From positions 7,879,001 to 7,943,000 of the forward strand of contig NC_134025.1 of assembly GCF_964204645.1 (NCBI RefSeq): a DNA stretch of 64,000 nucleotides. The letters are read 5' to 3'. Below, in pieces: positions 1-10,295 of the stretch. The notes below the pieces were generated by a model. That model did not search any database and was not told where the DNA came from. It worked only from the letters and a program-made list of their open reading frames with translations. Position 1 is the stretch's first letter. Each line of letters begins with the position of its first letter. A program made the position numbers and the translations under genes. Source of the DNA: Tubulanus polymorphus (taxonomy: Eukaryota > Nemertea > Palaeonemertea > Tubulaniformes > Tubulanidae).

Positions 1-3000
1 ATATCTGTAGACTTTGAATGCCCTGCGGGTAAGCATCTGGACATGAAACCCTGGATTACTTGTAATACATGGGCGAGTGCTATTTTCAACGTGTTTTGTG
101 ATACAAAAGAGATACGATAATAGTTTTTCGTGTATGTTAGAGTAATATCTGACAGTACCTTCAACGAACAACCGGGTTTTCAGAAGGACCCTTGCCACAC
201 GCAGCCACTAATTGAATCGTAGCTCGCTCTATCAATGAATTGGACCTTTTAGACACGATCAAGTATTCTTCTTGTTTTCGCCAATTACAGTTAACTGTAC
301 CGTCTGTATTAGCCGACTGTCTAATTGAGATACATTCATAGGCTTTTTACGGCTACCTGATTTATTCCAGTAGGGCGTTCTAAAAAAATATCTCCCTTGG
401 AGAAATGATTGCGCTCCAGTGTAAGTCACGTGCCGTCGTTCCACAATTTCTGGACAAAAACCTACAGTTTCCCTACGCCGAAAGATTCATTTGGCTGTGA
501 AACGAATTTTCATTTTGTCAAATTAGCTGATCTAGTAATTTCCCACACGGCCGTAGCGTTGAGTAGAAAATTGAACGAGAATACGAACGAGACACTGATG
601 CGACTTTAAAAAATAGTTCGCATGCATATGAGTGACGTCTCTGAATATCCACTGAATTGCGTAACAGCAAATTCATCTGCATATCATATGGACAAGAAAA
701 AATACATTTGACTCTAGCATATAACATATCAGATATCATCTTTGGACGCCCACTTCTGGGAATATTTCTGCGGCCGGGGTATAGTGATACATATGTAAAC
801 TGCGTGTGTGTGTATCTGTTAAATCATTATCATTGTTTCGTGAATGTTCTTCAATTGTGGACATGTTCTATTAGCGCGAATTATTTTCTGACTAACGTAC
901 ATGGTATTTATTAGTCCCGTCGGGTAACGAACGACTTTCCCATCAATCTATCTTTTTCTGCGAACCCGCAGCGCGCACAACTCCCCCATTACGTCTAGAA
1001 TATATACGTCCCAACATTCACATAGACAATTCATTGTCCGGCACCACGCTGTTTAAGTGGGAATTATATCTCACTGTCAGATAAACGTGTTTTTCAATAA
1101 TCATCAACCATTAATTGCTCACTTTTCTTCCTCAAATACAAAATTCTGTTTATGTTGATAAATTTTAATACGATGAATTTGAAAAAATAAATCCGAATAC
1201 AGTTAATTTGAAAAAGTGAATAAAACCCGGTTTATGTAAAGGCACCCGTCATTGCACGCTAAGATGAGGATATAATATGAATACGTGTATCATGTACTAG
1301 TAAAAAAAGGCTTACTGATGTCACAGGTTCCTGTGTAACGTTTAACCTCAGCGCAATTACAAGCAATTAGCAATAACTGCTCTAAGGTTAAACTAAGTCA
1401 TATAAATATTTGAATCGTCGTAATACATATGAAATGCTATTTAGGAACCTAAATTTGGAAATTCGTTCTCATTCTGAGTACTCAATGACTGGATAAATTC
1501 ATGCACGGATGGATATCTACAACATACGCTTATCACTATACCAGTTTAATAACTCTAAAAAAACTGTAAACTTTATCATATCGTGCGTGCCCACGTGTTC
1601 TTGGCGACTAGAGTGCATTGGCGCCACTTGCTGCTATATGAAAACTCGTAATAAACATCGCATCGCAATGTCGCATTGAACAATTCAATAAGGCCTCTCT
1701 TCATCGAAATTAAGTTCGCGGATGACAGGTATCTGATATGAATCAATTCGATGAGAGCAAGCGATTTTGGAATCTTCTTGTCGTATATGTTATATGTACG
1801 TATATTGTATATTCAACATAATCCAGACGTTTTCGTTATAGTGACGACAGTTCTCAATGTCAATATCGCGTTGTCGTACGAATCATTTCCCTAAATACAC
1901 GTCATATATTTAACACTACCCGTGACAACGGGCATATATTTAGACGTAATATTTTCACTAGCTTGATATGACGAGTCTGACAACTTAGTAAAAAGAAAAT
2001 AACAATCAAAACCAAGCGGGTATCACTCTTCGCCCTATATACCACAGCTGGAACAGCACAAATGGAACCTGCGTATGGTATTTGTAAACCTCAAGACTAT
2101 TGGCCTATTATCGGGCCCAATATTTTAGGAAGGGGCATTTCATGCTGAATAAAATATGCTTGTACTTGCGGAATATTTTAGCCGGGGACTCCAAGGGACA
2201 GGGAAATATTTGTTGGACAGTGTTTTGACCATTTAGTAGGTTAGATAACTTCTATTAATTGAATCAATTAACATATTCATACTGTATGAAAATAGTATAT
2301 GCATATGTGTATTTTATCTATACAAAAAACATATTCTTTCATGTGATGCGAATCTCTAGTCATCCGTAAGCGAGTCAAATAGCCTACTAACTGGTGTTAC
2401 AGCGAGTCTATTCAATGTGGACTTACAGTAACGTATGAGGGGAAATATTTGTCGATTCATTGGGGCTACGAAAAAAGCCACTGCACTTGTTCACGCAGAT
2501 ACCTATCAGGGAGCCAAAACTCACAAGGGTACATGTAACCACTTGAATCTTGGTATCAAAGTACACTGCACTAAATGATCATAGATAAAAAGATATACAG
2601 TAAGCTGCTCATTTCATATAGAGTTAGACAACCTTAACAAGATGATATGAAATAAACGTATGAACCGATTACACACCTCGAATTGCACTGGTTTTGTAAT
2701 ATGGAGTTGTTTTTTCGTCTGCAAAAAAACTATAGTAAATATTGTTCTGCAGAATGTCTATAACTGCGATCGTCAGCTATAAGTGAAGCTGAAAGATAAT
2801 CTGTATTAAGTTGTTTATTGTCCCGTGACGCATTGGAAGAACCTATTACTTACCATTATTTAAACGACCAGACCATGCATCGCAGTTATGCATACTATGC
2901 ATACAGAAAAAAGAACACAGACTCTCCTGTGGTAGATATGAAAATGACGCGAACGATAAACTGCAAATATCAAAAATGTTGAAAGAAGATTAAAGTGCCT

Positions 3001-4011
3001 CGGGGACCCAACCAATCCTCCAACTGGAGACCGTCTTTCAAAAAAGCCCATGCGTACGAATAAAACTGATATATCCATTTGTCATCGTGCGTCGATGATG
3101 GGCAAATTTTCATGTTTATTTCTTCTGAGATACGACGTATGAATCGGCGATTTCTTTGTGCGGTTGGTTTTATTTCGGCAACGTTGACAACATACAAATT
3201 GCCGATTTGGGATGAACGACGGCGGTAATTCGCTTCTTGAAATGCCATTCGCTGCTGAAGTAGCTTTGACAAAATTTATCGACGAATTTATCGTTTGCGT
3301 CTGAAATACTTCTACGGTGATAAATATTGGCAATTCCACGTCGAGATCAAGTCATTCGACATTTTTGCTTCGGAAATTGGAGGCTAATTCCCTAAACATT
3401 TTGATCCATTTGTTTGTACGCTTAACGTGATAGAAAAAGTTAATAGATCGCTTTACAGGAACTGTTTTTCTGGCGTTGAGTTCATTTATCACGATTTTAC
3501 ACCATTTTCGATTTTCACAATTAACTTGCACGTACTCACAATTAACATACGCATTAGTTAATGGCATTCACACAAGACCTGGGGCCTCCTTTAGGTGAGG
3601 TTTGTTATAAAATATGTCGTGAATAATGATCAATAATGTCATTCCATCTTATGTGTACGAGCGTTCCTGTGATATCAATGAACATAGCCAATAGAAATAA
3701 TTGAATGTACCCGCTAAAAATCTACCTACCACGGGTCACACCTAGGGTCCCAGGGAAATCATAGTTTTTATCAATATAATTATTATTTTTCTTAAGTGCG
3801 GAATATTTTAAATTATTGAATTGAAGAAAACCTAATTTGTTGGCAACATATTCAATAAACCTCTCTATACTAATTGTCAATGTCGAGCAAAATACTACAT
3901 TGTACATTAAAGTTACACTACACGATTTTCAAGTAGATTTATAGACACTATGATTATTTTCTGTCGGAACAAACATTCGAACTAAAATACCCTAATTCCA
4001 TCCCGCTTCAG
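1..4011. other. intergenic, no recognised gene
   Basis: I see no convincing gene here. Three overlapping minus-strand reading frames of 71-100 codons lie between 2860 and 3567. They carry no domain I recognise and no flanking splice signals that join them into one frame. The composition is AT-rich. Confidence 0.5.
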
Positions 4012-4303
4012 TCGTGGCAGTCTGCGAATTTCAAAGGCGAATCGATTTTCGCCGAATTTTGCAGAGTTTGCTGCTAAGAGACGCGACGTGAATTGTCTAG
4101 TCTGTGAATAGATTCGCACGAATCAAACATTCTATAGATACCATCGCTGAATTTTTAATCGGCGATTGCCAAATGAATCCGCCCGTGTGTCACCCCTACC
4201 GAATCTTGATTCGGCGAATAAATACATACCGAATCGCATGATCGCTTGATTGGTGAAAAAAGATTCGCCGAAGAAAATCGCCTGTTAGTCTGTCACGCAA
4301 GCT
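4012..4303. repeat. MITE-like inverted-repeat element
   Basis: The left edge (about 4012-4056) and the reverse complement of the right edge (about 4259-4303) share blocks such as GTG-CAG-CT and AGGCGA followed by TTCG-CGAA. The interior is full of GATTCGGCGAA-type words on both strands. This is typical of a short non-autonomous DNA transposon. The ends are diverged, no target-site duplication is clear, and the superfamily is not assigned. Confidence 0.4.
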
Positions 4304-6231
4304 TAACGTATGCAATATTGTTTAGGTAAACCATGGCGTCTAATGTGTAAAGTAAAACCACTATCGCTCCGGAAACCCAAGTTAGATTTAGCACTAAAAC
4401 ATATGTATAGTCGGAATTCTCGGTTCTTTTCCCGATGTTTCTAGAATCTATGTGTATTAACTGCGTGTGGTTTTAGAAAACCGACACTAATCGCTCGTTT
4501 TTTGAGCTGGTGTTAGAGTCACTCATTATCTTACATTCAAGTTGGGTTCAAATGCAACTCGACTTATATCGCTGTATAGGGAACCTATAATTCTCCACTT
4601 GACATGATTTTCAATTGTTATTATTGAAAGATATTCGTCACCATTCAAAAGAGACGACGTTGAAAATGTCTAAGCCATATGTACGTTTGACTGACTTGAG
4701 AGATTTTTTAGAATCATCGCTGTCTTGGTGTAGCGGAGTTCTCCCCTAGACTACAACCACTACGGTTTAATGGAGCAATAAGTACACTTCAATCGTACTT
4801 TTGGTAATGGCTACAGTCTTCAGTGTCGAATTCCATGTGGTGTTCTTTTCTTCACAAGGGCGTCGGATACGCATTTGATTTTCCTGGATATCTACAGGCA
4901 CTTCCGCACAACAAGAGCAACTTGAAAATGCACGGGAAGACCAATTTTGAATTGTTTGAAAATTTCGCATTGTTTGCATCCAAATGATGTATACATAGGC
5001 ATGGATTTTTAGGATCAATCGTCCGAGATATTTTCTTGACCTTTTCGGACTCAATGAATACCTGATTACACTAAAAACGATGGTTGTACATTTGAATACA
5101 AATACATACGGGTAGAAGCCTACTTTCGTATGAAAAAAAAACTATTCTACAAATAACACTATAACTAAAGCTTCTTATCATGTGTTAACTGCATATCATA
5201 TTATACACAAAAAATGTATATATATATTCGGTTAAATTTTGAGACAGATGTGATAAAAAAGTGACAGTTTTATATACAATACAGTTACTTGTGTCTGCTC
5301 TAATTCGAGAGGAGCGGCATTTTCTCGAAAAAAATCCTCTTTATTAACACAGCAGTTCTAATGGTAATATTGTTCTTCCGCCCATAGAACCTCGATCTCA
5401 ATTCCAAGTCATCGCTTATTCGGCTAATGTTTATCTAATGACGTTTTAAAAAGGGAGTTGTTGTTTTCGATTTTTTGACGCTGTAATCGCGTTACTCAAG
5501 TACGTGAGCTGTAGTGCGTCATCAATATTGGGACTATTATTTTCAAGGCGTCAATAATTCTGAGTTACCCCTAGTAGTTTTCTTGATAACTTAAATCCAC
5601 GAACTTGATATTTGATCGAGGGAAAATGACAACATATTGATACAAATGGCGTTGCCAATCGAAAATTTTGACTCCTCACCCTGCCTGGTTGACTAGAATA
5701 TGTTTGTAAACGATAGGCTTATTCAACATCAAGCGTTAAAATTACTTTTATTGATGAAGGTAACCGTTATACCGACCACAATAAGTATTCTATCATCTGA
5801 AAAATTGACTACCGCCTAATCGCTGCGCGGAAATGCCCGGCATACTGTTAGATGGATGGGAGTCTTTGTTGAAGACGGAGCTAAAAGGTTGTTGTGCAGA
5901 CGTAACAATAAGTTCTTACTGGTTCGAATATCAGAGCAAAATCATTCGTCGTAAACGGTGTAATAAATGTATGATATACGAAAAACTTTTAACTTCAGTT
6001 CAGGCAGCTGATTCAGCATTTATCACAACAGGTTTTAGCGCTGTGCAGTTCACTACCGGTACTTTCATCTCGGAGATTCACGGAAAATCTAAATCATACA
6101 GGATTGGCCTTGTTGAGAAGGTTTGTTTTTATTTTCTTCGAGATTTCCAGTGAGGAGCATTAACATTGTATATAAATGTGCACCTGCGGCAGGTTGGAGG
6201 AAATCTATCAACAGATGCGAAGATACATTTC
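4304..6231. other. intergenic, no recognised gene
   Basis: AT-rich sequence up to the left boundary of the CACTA element. A 106-codon open frame at 5833-6153 (+) has no recognisable domain. It may be chance or a fragment of whatever the transposon landed next to. Confidence 0.4.
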
Positions 6232-6233
6232 TA

Positions 6234-6253
6234 CACTGTAAAAACTAAGAACG
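6234..6253 (+). repeat. left terminal inverted repeat of CACTA element
   Basis: A 20-bp sequence beginning CACTG. It is a perfect inverse match to 15955-15974 and is preceded by TA. It defines the 5' edge of the transposon. Confidence 0.92.
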
Positions 6254-6420
6254 CAGTGAACATACTGAGAACACTGAAATAAGGTGTTCCCGAACACTTT
6301 TTAATGAATTTGGAACATCATCGAGTGTTCTAAGCTGATTTAAGTGCAAAAGCTCGTTCTGATGAACGCTGAGAACGGCTATGGAACGGCAAGAACACAC
6401 CGATCACTCCACTAGAGCGT
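6254..6420 (+). repeat. left subterminal repeat region of CACTA element
   Basis: Dense GAACAC, GAACGC, GGAAC and their complement GTGTTC occur on both strands, for example GTGTTCCCGAACAC near 6282-6298. They mirror the GTTCC-rich region at the right end. In CACTA elements such motifs are the binding sites of the element's own DNA-binding protein; that role is inferred here. Confidence 0.7.
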
Positions 6421-7315
6421 ACGTGACTTTTCAAAGCGTTCTAGCACGCTTCACTGCACCTCGCTGACTGTGGAGAATCATCTTTAGTAAGCTTTTGTAT
6501 TCTTGATCTTATAATATTAATCGGCATTCATTGGAAGTAATTATGTCAGATCATGTAGGCCTAAACAAACAGTGCATTTCACAGCCGGCGTAGGCCTAAT
6601 ACGCGCCACGATGCGCCATAAATGCAATGAATGAATGCGGCAGAAAATCTTTTGGCGGAGGCCTCCACCATAACTGCGAGCTAAGTGAAGCCACATTTTT
6701 TCAGACAATTATTAGCGGCCGCTGCCTTGTGAATTAAAGTTTTATACCAAAAAATATTTTCCTCGGTGACTCCGCGCTGTTAATCAGGGCAGGGATCGAA
6801 CCTATGAACTAAAGCTACAATCTCGCTCAAGAAAGTGAATTTGATTGATTTGACTTTTCTCAAGGTCGTTGAGCTTAAGCTGTCTGCTAAAAACGAACAG
6901 TCGCCAAAATTCCACATTCATTGCCTTAAGAAATTATAATTCGAGGCCTTTACGGGTATGATAGTTTACATCTCTGTAGGCCTAAATAAAAAGATAAAAG
7001 CTGCGGTGCATTTTATTGGCATGATGATATACTGAAACTGTGTTATTTTTCTTTTCAGTTTCTTTGCCGTTCAGCCATGCCCATGCAACGATATATTGCA
7101 TTCCAAGATATTACTAGTTTTACGCGCATACTGGAAATTTGCTCTTATTTGAATTTTGACGTCAGCGATGAAGTGATTGATAGCCACTTTACCATATGCT
7201 TTTTTAACATAGGACAGTGCAACCTGATCCAGAATATTTGTGCCTATTATTTGATCGAATATCAAGTCATAAATACAACATTATCGTTGTAGAATCAGTA
7301 CAGTAGAGAGTAAGT
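6421..7315 (+). other. CACTA 5' leader, no coding gene recognised
   Basis: This lies between the left subterminal repeats and the transposase start. It contains a possible SINE B-box-like fragment on the minus strand near 6790-6806 (reads aggttcgatccctgcc). An acceptor-like tract ends in TTTTCAG at about 7060. A 71-codon open frame at 7077-7292 does not look coding. A GTAAGT donor-like hexamer occupies 7310-7315, directly before the transposase ATG, so the transcript leader might be spliced. Confidence 0.4.
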
Positions 7316-9847
7316 ATGGTCTATACTTGTAACTTATGTAACTTTTTTTCAATAAGCAATGATGATTTTAAAAATCACATCTTAAGAAAACATAGAAATG
7401 ATCCACATTTCAAAATAACGTGTGATGCCTGTGGTGCCACCTATCATAATTATTTTTCATATCGTAGTCATTTTAAACGCCACCATGCCCATAGGGAAGA
7501 AGTTGACCATGAACCCGATGACATAGACCTACCAGAACCGCAAAATCTCCAAATAGGCCTAAATGATGATCCTAGACCTGACTTAGGCCTGGTGGAACAT
7601 GATATTCAACAAAATCAAAATGAACTCAATGTTGCAGCAGTTGACCAACTGAAAATGAGTGCTGGGCAATTCATTCTAAAAATGAGAGCTGGCCATAAAA
7701 TAAGTGCAAGAGCAACCTGTGAGATGCTTGAAACAGTCAGCCAGTTTACTGAAATTGTTTCTGAGTGTACTCGTGATAATATTCTTAGATTAGTTCCTGG
7801 ACTGAATGAAGAACAAAAGAATTTGATTACTCATTACTTTGCTGAAAAACAGGATGTATTTGCTGGGCTTCAAAGTACTTATATGCAGAACAAGTTCTTT
7901 AGAGATAATTTCTCTTTGGTTGAACCTGTGGAAATAGTGTTAGGTCATTATTTCAAAAAGGTCAAGGTTAAAGGTAGATATATTTTCAAGAAAGTCCCTG
8001 CTCTTGGCTATTTTATACCATTATTAGAAACTCTTAAATCAATTTTGAGTATACCTCAAGTAAAGAATTGTGCCAATATAAGTCATGCTAGTGAAGATCA
8101 ATACATGCGAGACATGTGCGATGGTACTTATTTCAAAAACCATCCTCTGTTCAAAAAAAACCCGAATGCACTTTGCCTTCTTGCATACTGTGATGATTTC
8201 GAGCTAGCCAATCCGATTGGAACTCATGCCAAATTGCATAAAATAATCATATTCTATGTAGTTGTATGCAACATTCCACCTGAATTACGATCAAAATTGC
8301 CAGTAATTCATCTTGTAGCTGTTACACTGAGAAAGTATATTGTTGGTCACAGGGACAGGCTTCAAAAGCTTCTTAAAAATTTTGTTGATGATCTAAACAC
8401 TCTCTATGATGGGTACACATTCATCTTACCCTCCGGCATATATCGTACTAATGGGACTTTATTGGCATTCACTGGAGATACGCCTGCAGCAAATGAAATT
8501 GCTGGCTTTAAAGAAGGGGTTGGTGGAGCCAGCAAGCCTTGCAGACTTTGTGATATTCATAAGAATGACATGAATGCTATATTCTGTCCCTCTGACTGCA
8601 TGATGCGAGAAGAAGTTGAACATAGAGAGAGGTGTAATTACCTGAAAGAACTTAGTAGGGCTGATAGGCTTCTAATGAGTAGTGAGTATGGGATAAATAA
8701 TGATTCTGTGTTGCAAGGTATCAATGATTTCCAGATAACGAAGTGTTTTCCTATGGATGTCATGCATGTACTACTGGAAGGAATTTGCAATTATGAGACC
8801 AAATTATGTCTTCGACATATGGTATCTGATAAAAACATGAATGTTAGTGTTCTAAACAACTGCATAGCAAATTACAGCTATTCTGAACTTGAAATGAAAG
8901 ATAGACCTCAACCCATAGATAGAAAAACTCTTTTTGGTAATGGAAAACTAAATCAAACGTCTGAATCTATGCGGATATTAATGTATCATTTGCCATTCAT
9001 TTTGAACGCTATGAACATACTAGATGATAGAGATGAGTATTGGAGTAACTGGATACGTCTTCAAAAGATAACTATTCTGAGTTTATCCCCTATTATATCT
9101 GATGAAACTATTGCATTTATAGATATATTGGTTGCAGTACACAACAGAAAATTCGTAGAGATTTATCCCGATGAGAGCTATACGCCCAAATTGCACTATA
9201 TGGTACATTTGGGGGATCAGATGCGAAAATATGGTCCTCTGCGCACACATTGGTGTATGCGCTTCGAAGGGAAACATGGTTTTTTCAAAAAGATGAAATG
9301 GAACAATTTTAAGAATATTGCTCTAGTTATTGCGACAAAGCACCAGCAGTGGCTTTGTCTTCAGCAACTCGGGACGGATGGGCAAAGATCCATGTGTTTC
9401 TTAAATGACGAAGATGACATAAAATTTGGGCACATAATGCATGAAGACGAAGACCATTTCAATGATATAATGACATATTTAGTACGTGAAACACATAGAT
9501 TGCAGATAGGTCCTTTGATGATAAGCCCAAAGATCGTCGTACATGGTCATATTTACATGCCTGACAACATTCTCCTTTTAGAATTCGATGAAGATGAATA
9601 TCCCGTATTTTGTAAGATTACTAAGATTGTAGTTGTTCAGGAAGAGAAATACTTGCTACTTGATAGGTTTTTAGTCGAGAGGTATGATTACACTCTCAAT
9701 GCTTATGAGCTTCGAGAGGATCACTCTTGTAGTAGAAATAAGATCTTGTCTGTTCAGGATCTCCAATTCCCTTGGGTACTGCCCCAAAAATGCTTTGGTT
9801 ATAAGAGATATGTTTTACTTTGCTATAGTCCTCTCGTAATGTTGTAA
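7316..9847 (+). CDS. CACTA/EnSpm-type transposase with C2H2 zinc fingers
   Basis: A single uninterrupted frame of 843 codons ending in TAA. An in-frame stop at 7304 and the first following ATG set the start. Two C2H2-type zinc fingers open the protein (C5-x2-C8...H21-x4-H26 and C36-x2-C39...H52-x3/4-H56/57), presumably for DNA binding. An acidic linker follows at about 60-100. The core carries three motif blocks I take to hold the catalytic acids: a GDTPA block (D388) followed by a GGA...CRLC segment, an FPMDVMH block (D481, DxxH) with LLEG, and a WCMRFEGKH block (E651). Similar blocks occur in many uncharacterised animal transposase-like proteins related to the CACTA transposase_21 group. 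The assignment to CACTA rests chiefly on the CACTG termini around it; the DDE residues are inferred. The frame is intact, with no stops or shifts, so the protein could be functional. Confidence 0.85.
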   Translation: MVYTCNLCNFFSISNDDFKNHILRKHRNDPHFKITCDACGATYHNYFSYRSHFKRHHAHREEVDHEPDDIDLPEPQNLQIGLNDDPRPDLGLVEHDIQQNQNELNVAAVDQLKMSAGQFILKMRAGHKISARATCEMLETVSQFTEIVSECTRDNILRLVPGLNEEQKNLITHYFAEKQDVFAGLQSTYMQNKFFRDNFSLVEPVEIVLGHYFKKVKVKGRYIFKKVPALGYFIPLLETLKSILSIPQVKNCANISHASEDQYMRDMCDGTYFKNHPLFKKNPNALCLLAYCDDFELANPIGTHAKLHKIIIFYVVVCNIPPELRSKLPVIHLVAVTLRKYIVGHRDRLQKLLKNFVDDLNTLYDGYTFILPSGIYRTNGTLLAFTGDTPAANEIAGFKEGVGGASKPCRLCDIHKNDMNAIFCPSDCMMREEVEHRERCNYLKELSRADRLLMSSEYGINNDSVLQGINDFQITKCFPMDVMHVLLEGICNYETKLCLRHMVSDKNMNVSVLNNCIANYSYSELEMKDRPQPIDRKTLFGNGKLNQTSESMRILMYHLPFILNAMNILDDRDEYWSNWIRLQKITILSLSPIISDETIAFIDILVAVHNRKFVEIYPDESYTPKLHYMVHLGDQMRKYGPLRTHWCMRFEGKHGFFKKMKWNNFKNIALVIATKHQQWLCLQQLGTDGQRSMCFLNDEDDIKFGHIMHEDEDHFNDIMTYLVRETHRLQIGPLMISPKIVVHGHIYMPDNILLLEFDEDEYPVFCKITKIVVVQEEKYLLLDRFLVERYDYTLNAYELREDHSCSRNKILSVQDLQFPWVLPQKCFGYKRYVLLCYSPLVML

Positions 9848-9915
9848 ACTGCTGTTGTTTTTATAGATTTTATAGAAGGCTAGGTCACTGGATGTGGTGT
9901 GTCTGTCAGAAACTA

Positions 9916-10076
9916 CAGTGGAACCTCGTTACTTCATGAGACCAGAAAATATGTTCATTATAACTGATATATTTTGAATCCAGTATGAAAAATTATAGGA
10001 GGTCAAATTATCCCATTTTGAACAGTTTGTAATAACCGATAAATCGTTATATCTGATGTTATAACGAGGTTCCATG
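9916..10076. repeat. pogo/Tigger-like MITE nested in the CACTA element
   Basis: The left end reads CAGTGGAACCTCGTTA and the right end is the near inverse TAACGAGGTTCCATG. TA lies on each side (9914-9915 and 10077-10078). Termini of the CAGTnGAACCTCG type with TA target sites are typical of pogo/Tc1-mariner derived MITEs. At 161 bp it cannot encode a protein. It sits between the transposase and the second gene. Confidence 0.7.
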
Positions 10077-10295
10077 TATATCCAACTATCTGACTACTCC
10101 TTTAATGCTAGAATTTTTGTGGAAATATTTCTTATTGCTTAGGTAAACTGTCCGTTTGAAAAAGCAAGGTTTTCAATCTCACACTGACAGTGTCAGCTTT
10201 ATTAAAATATGTGTTCGGTCGACAACAAAACCACACTTCATCGGTGCATAAATTCAGCAGGAAACAAAGTTTTCTTGATCGCGTCATCACTAAAA

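Noticed and set aside
2860-3567. Three overlapping minus-strand frames of 71-100 codons
   Set aside because: No domain, no splice signals linking them into one frame, and no codon pattern that distinguishes them from chance.
5833-6153. 106-codon plus-strand frame just left of the CACTA element
   Set aside because: No domain recognised; the sequence ends before the TIR and no adjoining exon fits.
9083-9277. Minus-strand frame within the transposase
   Set aside because: Shadow of the strongly supported transposase frame.
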